Source: Flavobacterium granuli (lineage in GTDB: Bacteria > Bacteroidota > Bacteroidia > Flavobacteriales > Flavobacteriaceae). From it: a stretch of DNA of 64,000 bases. Below the pieces are notes generated by a model. That model was not told where the DNA came from. It made no database searches and was given only the letters and a program-made list of their open reading frames with translations. The position numbers and the translations under genes were made by a program. This document shows positions 16,109-24,140 of this stretch, one piece after another. The stretch is from NCBI RefSeq assembly GCF_900129705.1, contig NZ_FQWO01000006.1, forward strand, positions 141,507 to 205,506. The letters run 5' to 3'. How positions within the stretch are numbered: the first letter of the stretch is position 1; each line of letters opens with the position of its first letter.

Positions 16109-17353
16109 ATGGAAGTTTTAAAAATAGCAACAGCAGGAAGTGTAGATGACGGAAAGAGCACATTAATCGGAAGATTATTATACGATACCAAATCGTTGAC
16201 TACAGATAAGATTGAAGCGATAGAAAAAAGCAGCAAGCAAAAAGGATACGATTACTTGGATTTCTCATTGGCTACCGATGGTTTGGTTGCTGAGAGAGAA
16301 CAAGGAATTACAATTGATGTGGCACATATTTATTTTTCGACAGCTAAGAAAAGTTACATCATTGCCGATACTCCAGGTCACGTAGAATATACTCGTAACA
16401 TGGTAACTGGAGCTTCGACTTCGCAGGTTTCAATTATTTTGATTGATGCTCGTAAAGGAGTGATTGAGCAAACGTACCGTCACTTTTTTATCAATAATTT
16501 ATTGAGAGTAAAAGATGTTATTGTTGCTGTAAACAAAATGGATTTGGTTGATTATTCGGAAGAAGTATACAATAAAATCAAAGCTGATTTTCAAGCTTTA
16601 AATGCAAAAAGTGCTTTCAAAGAACAAAACGTGAGTTATATTCCGCTAAGTGCAATTAACGGTGGGAATGTAGCTGACAGATCGGAGAATATGCCTTGGT
16701 ATACCGGACAAACGGTCTTGGAACATTTGGAATCTTTAGAGCCAAATGATATTTATGAAAATGGAATTGCACGTTTTCCTGTTCAAACGGTGATTAGACC
16801 AAAAACGGAAGAATATCACGATTTTAGAGGATATGCCGGAAAATTATACGGGAACAATATCAAAGTGGGCGATGCGGTAACGGTTCTTCCTTCGTTGACG
16901 GAATCTACAGTGACCAATATTCACTTTTTTGACAAGCAATTTGATGAAGCTACCGCAGGATCTTCGATAACTATCGAATTGGAGAATGATATTAATGTGA
17001 CTCGTGGCGATATGATTGTAAAATCTAATGAGCTTCCAAGAATTGAAAAAGACATTACAACAACAGTTTGTTGGATGGACAGCAAAAAATTAGTCGCAGG
17101 TGCCAAATATTTTGTGCAACACAATACTAATAGAGTTTTGGCCAAAATTGACAGTGTGAAAAATGTAATCGCTACGGATTATTCGGGTACAACACCGGCC
17201 ACTCAGTTAGCCATTAATGAAATTGGCGAAGTCAGCATTAAATTGAGCAAAGCCATTTATTTTGACGCTTACAATGACAACAAATCTAACGGAGCTTTTA
17301 TTTTAATTGATGCCGCAACCAATACAACTGCAGGAGTTGGTTTTATAAAATAA
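16109..17353 (+). CDS. cysN: Sulfate adenylyltransferase subunit 1 (GTPase)
   Basis: Regulatory GTPase subunit of ATP sulfurylase. 414 residues, EF-Tu-like. G1 GSVDDGKSTL (residues 10-19), G3 DTPGHVEYTRNM (near residue 86) and G4 NKMD (near residue 144) are intact, followed by two beta-barrel domains. It ends without the C-terminal APS kinase domain of CysNC fusions, in keeping with an APS-reductase pathway. It forms the heterodimer with CysD. Confidence 0.97.
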   Translation: MEVLKIATAGSVDDGKSTLIGRLLYDTKSLTTDKIEAIEKSSKQKGYDYLDFSLATDGLVAEREQGITIDVAHIYFSTAKKSYIIADTPGHVEYTRNMVTGASTSQVSIILIDARKGVIEQTYRHFFINNLLRVKDVIVAVNKMDLVDYSEEVYNKIKADFQALNAKSAFKEQNVSYIPLSAINGGNVADRSENMPWYTGQTVLEHLESLEPNDIYENGIARFPVQTVIRPKTEEYHDFRGYAGKLYGNNIKVGDAVTVLPSLTESTVTNIHFFDKQFDEATAGSSITIELENDINVTRGDMIVKSNELPRIEKDITTTVCWMDSKKLVAGAKYFVQHNTNRVLAKIDSVKNVIATDYSGTTPATQLAINEIGEVSIKLSKAIYFDAYNDNKSNGAFILIDAATNTTAGVGFIK

Positions 17354-17383
17354 AACTAATTTTTGCCAAAAAACGAACTACAG

Positions 17384-19477
17384 ATGCAAAGTTTTAGAAC
17401 CGAAATAGAAAACCCGATTGTTGAAAAAGACATCATCGATTTAGAAAGAAAAATTGCTTTATTCCGTGACGGAAAAATCGATGACGAGCGCTTCCGAAGC
17501 CTGCGTTTGGCTAGAGGAGTTTACGGTCAGCGCCAGGAAGGGGTACAGATGATTCGTATCAAGTTGCCTTTTGGTAAAGTGACCAGCGAGCAATTGCACC
17601 GAATTACTAAGGTTTCTGATGAATATTCTACCGGACGACTGCATATCACGACGCGTCAGGATATCCAGATTCACTATGTAAGTCTGGACAGAACGCCAGA
17701 ATTATGGGCTAATTTAGAGAAAGACGATATTACCTTAAGAGAAGCTTGTGGTAACACGGTACGAAATATTACCGCCAGTGAAACTGCGGGTATTGACGTA
17801 GACGAGCCATTTGATGTTTCTCCTTATGCGCATGCGATGTTTCAGTTTTTCCTGAGAAATCCGGTTTGTCAGGAAATGGGGCGTAAATTCAAAATATCAT
17901 TTTCTTCTTCGGATAAAGATACGGCGCTGAGTTATTTACACGATTTAGGTTTTATTCCAAAAATTGTAAATGGCGAAAGAGGGTTTAAAGTAATGCTTGG
18001 CGGAGGATTAGGTTCTCAACCCAGTCATGCTGAGTTGCTTTCTGAATTTATTCCGGCAAACCAAATTATTCCAACTACCGAAGGCGTTTTGAGAATATTT
18101 GACCGCTATGGCGAAAGAGCCAAAAGGTTGAAAGCACGTATGAAATTCTTAATCAAAGATATTGGGCGTGATGAATTTTTAAAATTGGTTGATGAAGAGA
18201 AAAAAGCCTTGTCTCACCAAACAGTTGAAATAGATACTACAGCTTTTGAAGTAGCAATTCCAGAACCTTTATTGGTAGCTCCAAAAGTAACAATCGAAGA
18301 TAGAGTGGCATTTGAAGCATGGAAAAAATCAAATGTTTTGGCTCAAAAACAAGCCGGTTATGTAGCGATTGGAATTAAAGTTTTATTAGGCGATTTCTAT
18401 ACGGATAAAGCAAGATTATTAGCCGATTTGATAAAAAACTATGCGGCAAATGAATTGCGTTTTACACTTAGACAAGACATTTTGATTCGCAATGTGAAAG
18501 AAGAAAATTTGGAGTTTTTCTACCAGGAATTGGCCAAATTAGATTTTGTCACTTTGGGTTATAACACTATTGCTGACATTACGGCTTGTCCGGGAACAGA
18601 TACTTGTAACTTAGGAATTGCAAGCAGCACCGGAATTGCCGAGGAATTGGAAAGAGTTTTAGAAACAGAATATCCGAAATATAGCAATAATAAAGAAATC
18701 ACGATTAAAATCAGTGGTTGTATGAATGCCTGCGGTCAGCATAATATGGCCGAAATAGGTTTTCAGGGTATGTCTATCAATGCCGGAAAATTGGTTGCTC
18801 CAGCACTTCAAGTATTGTTGGGTGGCGGAAATTTAGGAAACGGTTCAGGCCGATTTTCAGATAAAGTAATCAAAATTCCAAGCCGCAGAGGACCGGACGC
18901 TTTGCGTTTTATCTTAAATGATTTCGAAGCAAATGCAAACGGACAATCCTTTTTGGATTATTACGATGCCAAAGGCGAGAAATATTTCTATGAGTTTTTG
19001 AAACCTCTGGCCGATGTGACCAATCTTACCGAAGCTGATTTTGTCGATTGGGGAAATGCCGATAACTATGTAAAAGCAGTTGGAGTAGGAGAATGTGCGG
19101 GTGTTGTAATTGATTTGGTCGCCACCTTATTATTGGAAGCCAAAGATAAATTGACTTTTGCGCAGGAAGCCTTCGAAGATAAAAAATGGTCTGATGCAAT
19201 TTATCATGCCTATGCTGGTTTTGTAAATGGTGCCAAAGCTTTATTGCTTTCCGAAAACCAAAAAACAAACCATCAAGCAGGAATCATCGATTTGTTTGAT
19301 ACGGTTTTTGTAGCAACCAATAAAATTCCATTAGAATCCACATTAAAGGATTTAGTATTCCAAATTAATAAAAACGAACCCTCTCAGGAATTCGCTGCCA
19401 AGTATATTCAAGAAGCCATCGCTTTTTTTGATACCATAGAAGCATTCAGAGCCAAAGACCTAAAAGATGAAAAATAA
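17384..19477 (+). CDS. Siroheme sulfite reductase with C-terminal helical (HEPN-like) extension
   Basis: Reduces sulfite to sulfide with six electrons. The ATG at 17384 is preferred over the in-frame TTG at 17363, giving 697 residues. The two ferredoxin-like/siroheme repeats are complete. The first contains the STGRLHITTRQDIQIHY siroheme loop (near residue 90). The cluster ligands sit in TACPGTDTCNLGI and KISGCMNACGQH (near residues 405 and 445). After the core (to about residue 560) there is an extra all-helical region of about 120 residues (KDKLTFAQEAFEDKKWSDAI, GFVNGAKALLL) resembling a HEPN domain. It overlaps cobA by 11 nt. Electron supply is probably ferredoxin through the reductase encoded at 20998. 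Confidence 0.92.
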   Translation: MQSFRTEIENPIVEKDIIDLERKIALFRDGKIDDERFRSLRLARGVYGQRQEGVQMIRIKLPFGKVTSEQLHRITKVSDEYSTGRLHITTRQDIQIHYVSLDRTPELWANLEKDDITLREACGNTVRNITASETAGIDVDEPFDVSPYAHAMFQFFLRNPVCQEMGRKFKISFSSSDKDTALSYLHDLGFIPKIVNGERGFKVMLGGGLGSQPSHAELLSEFIPANQIIPTTEGVLRIFDRYGERAKRLKARMKFLIKDIGRDEFLKLVDEEKKALSHQTVEIDTTAFEVAIPEPLLVAPKVTIEDRVAFEAWKKSNVLAQKQAGYVAIGIKVLLGDFYTDKARLLADLIKNYAANELRFTLRQDILIRNVKEENLEFFYQELAKLDFVTLGYNTIADITACPGTDTCNLGIASSTGIAEELERVLETEYPKYSNNKEITIKISGCMNACGQHNMAEIGFQGMSINAGKLVAPALQVLLGGGNLGNGSGRFSDKVIKIPSRRGPDALRFILNDFEANANGQSFLDYYDAKGEKYFYEFLKPLADVTNLTEADFVDWGNADNYVKAVGVGECAGVVIDLVATLLLEAKDKLTFAQEAFEDKKWSDAIYHAYAGFVNGAKALLLSENQKTNHQAGIIDLFDTVFVATNKIPLESTLKDLVFQINKNEPSQEFAAKYIQEAIAFFDTIEAFRAKDLKDEK

Positions 19478-20258
19478 AATAGAACCTCAAGTTACTTTAG
19501 TAGGTGCTGGTCCGGGAGATCCGGATTTGCTTACCATCAAAGGGGCAAAAGCATTGGCAGAAGCTAATGTGGTTTTGTATGACGCTTTGGCTAATGATGA
19601 ATTATTATCTTTTGCTCCTAAGAAGGCATTGAAAATTTTTGTTGGAAAGCGAAAAGGCTGTCATGCGTATACACAAGATGAAATAAACCAATTGATCGTA
19701 GACAATGCCCTTACTTATGGGCATGTCGTTCGATTGAAAGGTGGAGATCCGTTTATTTTTGGAAGAGGAAGTGAAGAAATAGAATTCGTAGAAAGTTTTG
19801 GAATTCCTACATTTGTAGTTCCTGGAATTTCTTCGTCGATAGCTGTTCCGGCATCGCAGGGGATTTCATTGACCAAAAGAGGGATTTCGGAGAGTTTTTG
19901 GGTAATTACGGGAACCACTTCTGCTAGAAAATTGTCTACAGATGTCGCTTTGGCGGCTCAGTCTACGGCAACAGTGGTAATCCTGATGGGGATGAGTAAA
20001 CTGGACCAAATTGTGGCTTTATTCCAAAACGAATCCAAAGGAGATGTACCTGTGGCGATCATTCAAAACGGAACAACACCGGAAGAGAAAGTAGGAATTG
20101 GAACTATTAATAACATCCAAAAAGTGGTAGCAGAGAAAAATTTAAGTTCTCCGGCAATTATCGTTATTGGAGAAGTAGTTGGAGACAGTAAGAAAAGAAT
20201 TGATTTTTATAAAGAGTTAAAATCAAACCATAAGGTACTGGCGTATGGAAAGGAATGA
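19467..20258 (+). CDS. cobA: Uroporphyrinogen-III C-methyltransferase
   Basis: Adds two methyl groups from SAM to uroporphyrinogen III, giving precorrin-2 for siroheme (and cobalamin). 263 residues with VGAGPGDPDLLTIKG at the N terminus, VVRLKGGDPFIFGRGSEE near residue 90, and VPGISSSIAVPASQGI: all hallmark SUMT motifs. The ATG lies inside the end of the sulfite reductase gene and its own end overlaps the next gene by 14 nt, so the three are translationally coupled. It supplies the reductase cofactor. Confidence 0.95.
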   Translation: MKNKIEPQVTLVGAGPGDPDLLTIKGAKALAEANVVLYDALANDELLSFAPKKALKIFVGKRKGCHAYTQDEINQLIVDNALTYGHVVRLKGGDPFIFGRGSEEIEFVESFGIPTFVVPGISSSIAVPASQGISLTKRGISESFWVITGTTSARKLSTDVALAAQSTATVVILMGMSKLDQIVALFQNESKGDVPVAIIQNGTTPEEKVGIGTINNIQKVVAEKNLSSPAIIVIGEVVGDSKKRIDFYKELKSNHKVLAYGKE

Positions 20259-20820
20259 GTTGTATCCCATATTTTTAAAAGTACACCAACTCAGCGTACT
20301 CATTGTAGGCGGAGGGAATGTAGGCTTGGAAAAACTGACTTTCTTATTGAAATCCAGTCCCAATGCCAATGTTGAGGTGGTTGCGCCAAAGTTTTTGCCG
20401 GAATTAGTAGAATTGGTTTCAAAACACCCTTCGGTGATATTGACTGAGGCAAAGTTCAAGAAAAAAATGTTGAAGAAACGACATCTGGTTATTGCTTGTA
20501 CGGATGATTTAAAAGTGAATAAAAGGATTTATGATCTGTCCAGAAAAAGATATTTGATTTGTAATATTGCCGACACACCCGATTTATGTGACTATTATTT
20601 GGGCGGAATTGTAACCAAAGGGAATGTGAAAATTGCGATTTCAACCAACGGCAAATCGCCTACAACGGCCAAGAGATTACGAGAGTTTTTTGAAGAAGTA
20701 ATTCCCGAAGACATCAATAAAATGGTCGAAAACTTGAACGAATATCGCAAAACTTTGAAGGGAAATTTTGAAGAGAAAGTTCAAAAGATGAACGAGATTA
20801 CCCAAGCCTTGAAGAAGTAA
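20245..20820 (+). CDS. Precorrin-2 dehydrogenase / sirohydrochlorin ferrochelatase
   Basis: Completes siroheme: oxidises precorrin-2 and inserts iron. 191 residues, like stand-alone Met8/SirC or the N-terminal part of CysG. The NAD-binding motif VLIVGGGNVGLEKL (residues 14-27) and the catalytic-region segment NIADTPDLCDYYLGGIVTKG (near 108-127) with the conserved Asp are present, as is SPTTAKRLREFFEE. It is the last gene of the operon begun by the transporter, overlapping cobA by 14 nt. Confidence 0.93.
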   Translation: MERNELYPIFLKVHQLSVLIVGGGNVGLEKLTFLLKSSPNANVEVVAPKFLPELVELVSKHPSVILTEAKFKKKMLKKRHLVIACTDDLKVNKRIYDLSRKRYLICNIADTPDLCDYYLGGIVTKGNVKIAISTNGKSPTTAKRLREFFEEVIPEDINKMVENLNEYRKTLKGNFEEKVQKMNEITQALKK

Positions 20821-20902
20821 TCTTCAGATTTTAGAATAAAGACAATAGAATAAAGAGAATGATCGAATGATAATTGTCATTTAATTCAATAAAAATCGAT
20901 CG

Positions 20903-20910
20903 TTAATTTG
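20903..20910 (+). promoter_or_regulatory. Possible -7 element before the ferredoxin-NADP reductase gene
   Basis: TTAATTTG followed by CA, the same variant -7 as in front of metX. The nearest TTG is 26 nt upstream, slightly too far, so support is weak. Confidence 0.35.
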
Positions 20911-20997
20911 CATACAAATTATAGAATAGATAAAATAGAAATAACATTTCCCTGTAATTTCCCCTTTTCGGGAATAGGGGACTAATTAATAAAAGAA

Positions 20998-22050
20998 ATG
21001 ATTAAAACAGATATCCTTATAATAGGAGCCGGGCCAACTGGTTTATTTGCCGTTTTTGAAGCAGGATTATTAAAATTAAAATGTCATATATTAGATGCAT
21101 TGCCACAAGCAGGCGGACAATTATCAGAGTTATATCCTAAAAAACCAATCTACGACATACCGGGTTTTCCAGAAGTTTTAGCGGGTGATTTAGTTGATAA
21201 TTTGATGGAACAAATCAAGCAGTTTGAACCTGGATTTACACTTGGAGAACGTGCTGAAACCATAGAGAAACAAGAGGACGGAAGTTTTATTGTGACTTCA
21301 AATAAAGGCAAAAAATTTCACGCTCCGGTTGTGGCCATTGCCGGCGGATTAGGAAGTTTTGAGCCAAGAAAACCACTTATCGAGGACATTGAGTTTTATG
21401 AAGACAAAGGGATAAAATACTTTATCAAAAATCCTGAAAAATTCAGAGATAAAAGAGTGGTAATTGCCGGCGGAGGAGATTCTGCCTTGGACTGGAGTAT
21501 TTTCTTGTCTAATGTAGCTTCTGAGGTAACTTTGATTCACAGAAGAAACGAATTTAGAGGAGCTTTGGACTCTGTTGAAAAAGTTCAGGAATTGAAAACA
21601 TCAGGTAAAATAAAAATGATTACGCCGGGAGAAGTCGTTGGCCTAAATGGTGCGGAACATTTAGAATCGGTTGTAGTCGAAGAAAACGGAGCGCAAAGAA
21701 CCATCCCTACAGATTATTTCATTCCTCTTTTTGGATTGACACCAAAATTAGGTCCTATCGGAGACTGGGGATTGGAAATAGAAAAGAATGCCATCAAAGT
21801 AAATAATGCGTTGGATTATCAAACCAATATTCCTGGGATTTTTGCCATTGGTGACGTGAATACCTACCCAGGAAAATTAAAATTAATTCTGTGTGGTTTT
21901 CATGAAGCGACATTAATGTGTCAGGCAGCCTACCAGATTATCAATCCAGGTAAAAAATATGTGATGAAATATACTACCGTTTCTGGTGTTGATGGATTTG
22001 ATGGAACTCGTAAAGAAGCTCCAAAAGCAGTCGTTAAAGCCATAGTTTAA
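20998..22050 (+). CDS. Ferredoxin/flavodoxin-NADP+ reductase (thioredoxin-reductase type)
   Basis: FAD and NADPH two-domain oxidoreductase, 350 residues. The FAD motif IIGAGPTGLFAVFEAG (residues 6-21), the NADPH motif VVIAGGGDSALDW (near 155) and the final FAD motif GIFAIGDVNTYPGK (near 280) are intact. There is no CxxC redox pair in the NADPH domain, which excludes thioredoxin reductase and fits the Bacillus YumC-type ferredoxin-NADP reductases. Next to a siroheme sulfite reductase it probably delivers electrons to ferredoxin for sulfite reduction. That link is inferred from position. It has its own terminator. Confidence 0.9.
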   Translation: MIKTDILIIGAGPTGLFAVFEAGLLKLKCHILDALPQAGGQLSELYPKKPIYDIPGFPEVLAGDLVDNLMEQIKQFEPGFTLGERAETIEKQEDGSFIVTSNKGKKFHAPVVAIAGGLGSFEPRKPLIEDIEFYEDKGIKYFIKNPEKFRDKRVVIAGGGDSALDWSIFLSNVASEVTLIHRRNEFRGALDSVEKVQELKTSGKIKMITPGEVVGLNGAEHLESVVVEENGAQRTIPTDYFIPLFGLTPKLGPIGDWGLEIEKNAIKVNNALDYQTNIPGIFAIGDVNTYPGKLKLILCGFHEATLMCQAAYQIINPGKKYVMKYTTVSGVDGFDGTRKEAPKAVVKAIV

Positions 22051-22077
22051 CAACTTAGTACAAACTAGTTAAAAAAT

Positions 22078-22109
22078 ATAGCGTTATTACTTGCAAGTAG
22101 TAACGCTAT
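22078..22109 (+). terminator. Terminator after ferredoxin-NADP reductase gene
   Basis: 15-bp stem (one G-T pair) with a 2-nt loop, 22078-22092 with 22095-22109, then TTTCTT. Its loop and right arm overlap the next promoter. Confidence 0.85.
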
Positions 22110-22121
22110 TTCTTAGTTTTG
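22091..22121 (+). promoter_or_regulatory. Promoter of the metH-metF operon
   Basis: TTG at 22091-22093, 20-nt spacer, TAGTTTTG at 22114-22121: exact consensus. The start site (about 22127) precedes the SAM-I aptamer. The promoter overlaps the upstream terminator hairpin. Confidence 0.78.
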
Positions 22122-22144
22122 CACCGTTCCTATATTTATTGAAA

Positions 22145-22262
22145 GTTATCACGAAAGGCGGAGGGAAAGACCCAATGAAACCTTAGCAACCCTTTATCTT
22201 TTAAAGAAGGTGCTACATTCTACTTTATTCTGAATTTATTTCAGAAATTAAAGATAGATAAC
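22145..22262 (+). ncRNA. SAM-I (S-box) riboswitch upstream of metH
   Basis: Contains GAGGGAAAGACCCAATGAAA, CCTTAGCAACC, AAGGTGCTACATTC and the closing AGATAAC in class order. P1 pairs GTTATC (22145-22150) with GATAAC (22257-22262). The core is nearly identical to the metX riboswitch at 7464. Only the P3 and P4 tips differ in sequence while keeping complementarity. The long leader beyond the aptamer (228 nt) holds a CTTACTG/CAGTAAG hairpin (22322-22343) and a structured repeat. Confidence 0.94.
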
Positions 22263-22378
22263 ACAAGAATACTTCTACAGTATTTCTCAAAACTTTTCTT
22301 GACAACCTTACCGATATTTAGCTTACTGATTTTCAACAGTAAGAAGAGCGAATGTTTGGCCTTTTTTCGGCCGACATC

Positions 22379-22455
22379 CTTCCTGCTGTGCGCTATATCT
22401 TTTATTCTGAACACCAGAATAAAAGGATGTCGCTTCCATCAGGGCTAAAGAGGGG
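22379..22455 (+). repeat. Dispersed structured repeat, copy 1
   Basis: Begins CTTCCTGCT and ends ATCAGGGCTAAAGAGGGG, with an internal hairpin TCTTTTATTCTG / CAGAATAAAAGGA containing a bulged G. A second copy at 63491-63567 has the same ends and the same TCTT..AAGGA frame but different arm sequences. It sits in the metH leader between aptamer and start codon. Confidence 0.75.
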
Positions 22456-22490
22456 TTATAGTGAACATTTTAATTTATAAAAAATAAGAA

Positions 22491-23492
22491 ATGGCATCAA
22501 TTCAAGAAGCAATTAAAAAAAACATACTCATACTCGATGGAGCCATGGGAACCATGTTGCAACGCTATAATTTCTCCGAAGAAGATTTTCGTGGCGAGCG
22601 TTTCAAAGACTTTCCGCATTCTCTAAAAGGAAACAACGATTTGTTGTCGTTAACCCAACCACAAGCCATAAAAGCAGTTCATGCTGCCTATTTTGAAGCT
22701 GGAGCCGATATTGTTGAAACCAATACTTTCTCTGGAACTACCATAGGAATGGCCGACTACCATTTGGAAGATTTGGTTTATGAATTGAACTACGAATCAG
22801 CAAAATTAGCCCGTGAAGTAGCCGATGAATGGACAGCTAAAAATCCTGACAAACCTCGTTTTGTAGCGGGTTCGATAGGACCAACAAACCGTACAGCGAG
22901 TATGTCGCCGGACGTAAACGATCCTGGATATAGAGCAGTAACCTTTGATGATTTGCGCATCGCTTACAAGCAACAGGTCGAAGCCTTAATGGATGGTGGT
23001 GCTGATTTATTATTGGTGGAAACTATTTTTGATACTTTAAATGCCAAAGCAGCGCTTTTTGCCATCGAAGAAGTAAAAGACGAGCGCAATATCGATATTC
23101 CTATTATGGTTTCAGGAACAATTACCGATGCTTCCGGAAGAACACTCTCAGGTCAAACGGTAGAAGCATTTTTGATTTCGGTTTCACATATTCCCTTGTT
23201 GAGTGTAGGATTTAATTGTGCCCTTGGTGCTGATTTATTGAAACCGTATTTACAGACTTTATCACAAAATACTTCTTTCAACGTTTCGGCACATCCTAAT
23301 GCAGGATTGCCAAACGCCTTTGGTGAATACGATGAAACTCCTGAGCAAATGCAGGCTTTTATCAAAGAATATTTAGACGATAATTTAGTAAATATCATAG
23401 GCGGTTGTTGCGGAACAACCCCTGAGCATATCAAGTTGATTGCTGATATCGCAAAGGATTATAAACCGAGAGTTTCAACGGCAGTGATGTAA
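22491..23492 (+). CDS. metH: Methionine synthase, homocysteine-binding module (split MetH, N part)
   Basis: 333-residue homocysteine S-methyltransferase domain equal to the first module of cobalamin-dependent Met[12 protein letters not shown] (residues 12-22) opens the barrel. The zinc ligands are the Cys in GFNCALGAD (near residue 241) and the CC pair in [12 protein letters not shown] (near 307). It binds homocysteine for methyl transfer. The rest of MetH is encoded separately at 24141. Both halves end and start at natural domain borders and are complete, so this is a split gene, not a frameshift. Expression is under the SAM-I riboswitch. Confidence 0.95.
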   Translation: MASIQEAIKKNILILDGAMGTMLQRYNFSEEDFRGERFKDFPHSLKGNNDLLSLTQPQAIKAVHAAYFEAGADIVETNTFSGTTIGMADYHLEDLVYELNYESAKLAREVADEWTAKNPDKPRFVAGSIGPTNRTASMSPDVNDPGYRAVTFDDLRIAYKQQVEALMDGGADLLLVETIFDTLNAKAALFAIEEVKDERNIDIPIMVSGTITDASGRTLSGQTVEAFLISVSHIPLLSVGFNCALGADLLKPYLQTLSQNTSFNVSAHPNAGLPNAFGEYDETPEQMQAFIKEYLDDNLVNIIGGCCGTTPEHIKLIADIAKDYKPRVSTAVM

Positions 23493-23510
23493 AATTTTGA
23501 TATTAGTTAG

Positions 23511-23957
23511 ATGATAGAAGAAAGCAAGCCGGAAAAAAGCAAAACTAATCCTTGGGCTATTATTATATTTTGTGCAGCGGTACTTTTTTTATTACTTCTT
23601 AGATATTGGGACGATCATAAATACGATGATTATAGAAAAACATTTAAAGGAGAAACGATTGGGTTTGCAACAAGGTATAAGCATTTTCCTAAGTCTACTT
23701 ATATAAAATATTATTTTTATAAGGATGGAAAAATTTTATCATCGATGAAAGTAACTGGGAACAATAATTTAATTCTAAAAAAATATTACAAAGTTAAATA
23801 TGATTTAAAGAACCCAAGAGCAAACTATATTATTTTAAATGAAGAATTAAAACCAGATTCAATTACTCTTGTTAAAGCCGGTTTTACTAAATCGAAATAT
23901 TATATATATGATGCTGGTGTGAGCTGTAAATATATAGAAAAGTCAAAATGGAAATAA
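23511..23957 (+). CDS. Hypothetical membrane-anchored protein between the metH halves
   Basis: Not recognised. 148 residues: a short Lys/Pro/Ser-rich start, one membrane helix (about residues 15-32, WAIIIFCAAVLFLLLL), then a soluble domain rich in Tyr and Lys (TRYKHFPKSTYIKYYFYKDG, near residue 51) of about 100 residues that looks beta-rich. Similar short orphan proteins are frequent in Flavobacteriia. It is 18 nt after the first metH gene and more A/T-rich than its neighbours. A REP-like element follows it, which suggests it entered the operon by insertion. A role in methionine synthesis is unlikely. Confidence 0.7.
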   Translation: MIEESKPEKSKTNPWAIIIFCAAVLFLLLLRYWDDHKYDDYRKTFKGETIGFATRYKHFPKSTYIKYYFYKDGKILSSMKVTGNNNLILKKYYKVKYDLKNPRANYIILNEELKPDSITLVKAGFTKSKYYIYDAGVSCKYIEKSKWK

Positions 23958-23973
23958 TTTTGTAGCTACCAGT

Positions 23974-24118
23974 TAGCGTGAGTGTCCCACTCGAGTCAAC
24001 AAACAACGGCGGGTAAAATATTAAAAAAAATAAATACGCACGAGCGGGATGCTCGCGCTAGCAACATGAGAGTTCCATAGGAACGACCCATTTTGTAGCA
24101 ACGGAATTTATTCCGTTG
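23974..24118 (+). repeat. REP-like palindromic cluster in the metH operon
   Basis: Three elements: an imperfect inverted repeat (TAGCGtGAGtgTCCCaCTCG at 23974-23993 against the complement at 24038-24060), hairpin GTTCC-ATA-GGAAC (24072-24084), and hairpin CAACGGAAT-TT-ATTCCGTTG (24099-24118). G+C is higher than the surroundings and there is no ORF. The forms resemble extragenic repeats common in Bacteroidetes genomes. Confidence 0.65.
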
Positions 24119-24140
24119 TTGTAAATAAAAAAATAAAAAA

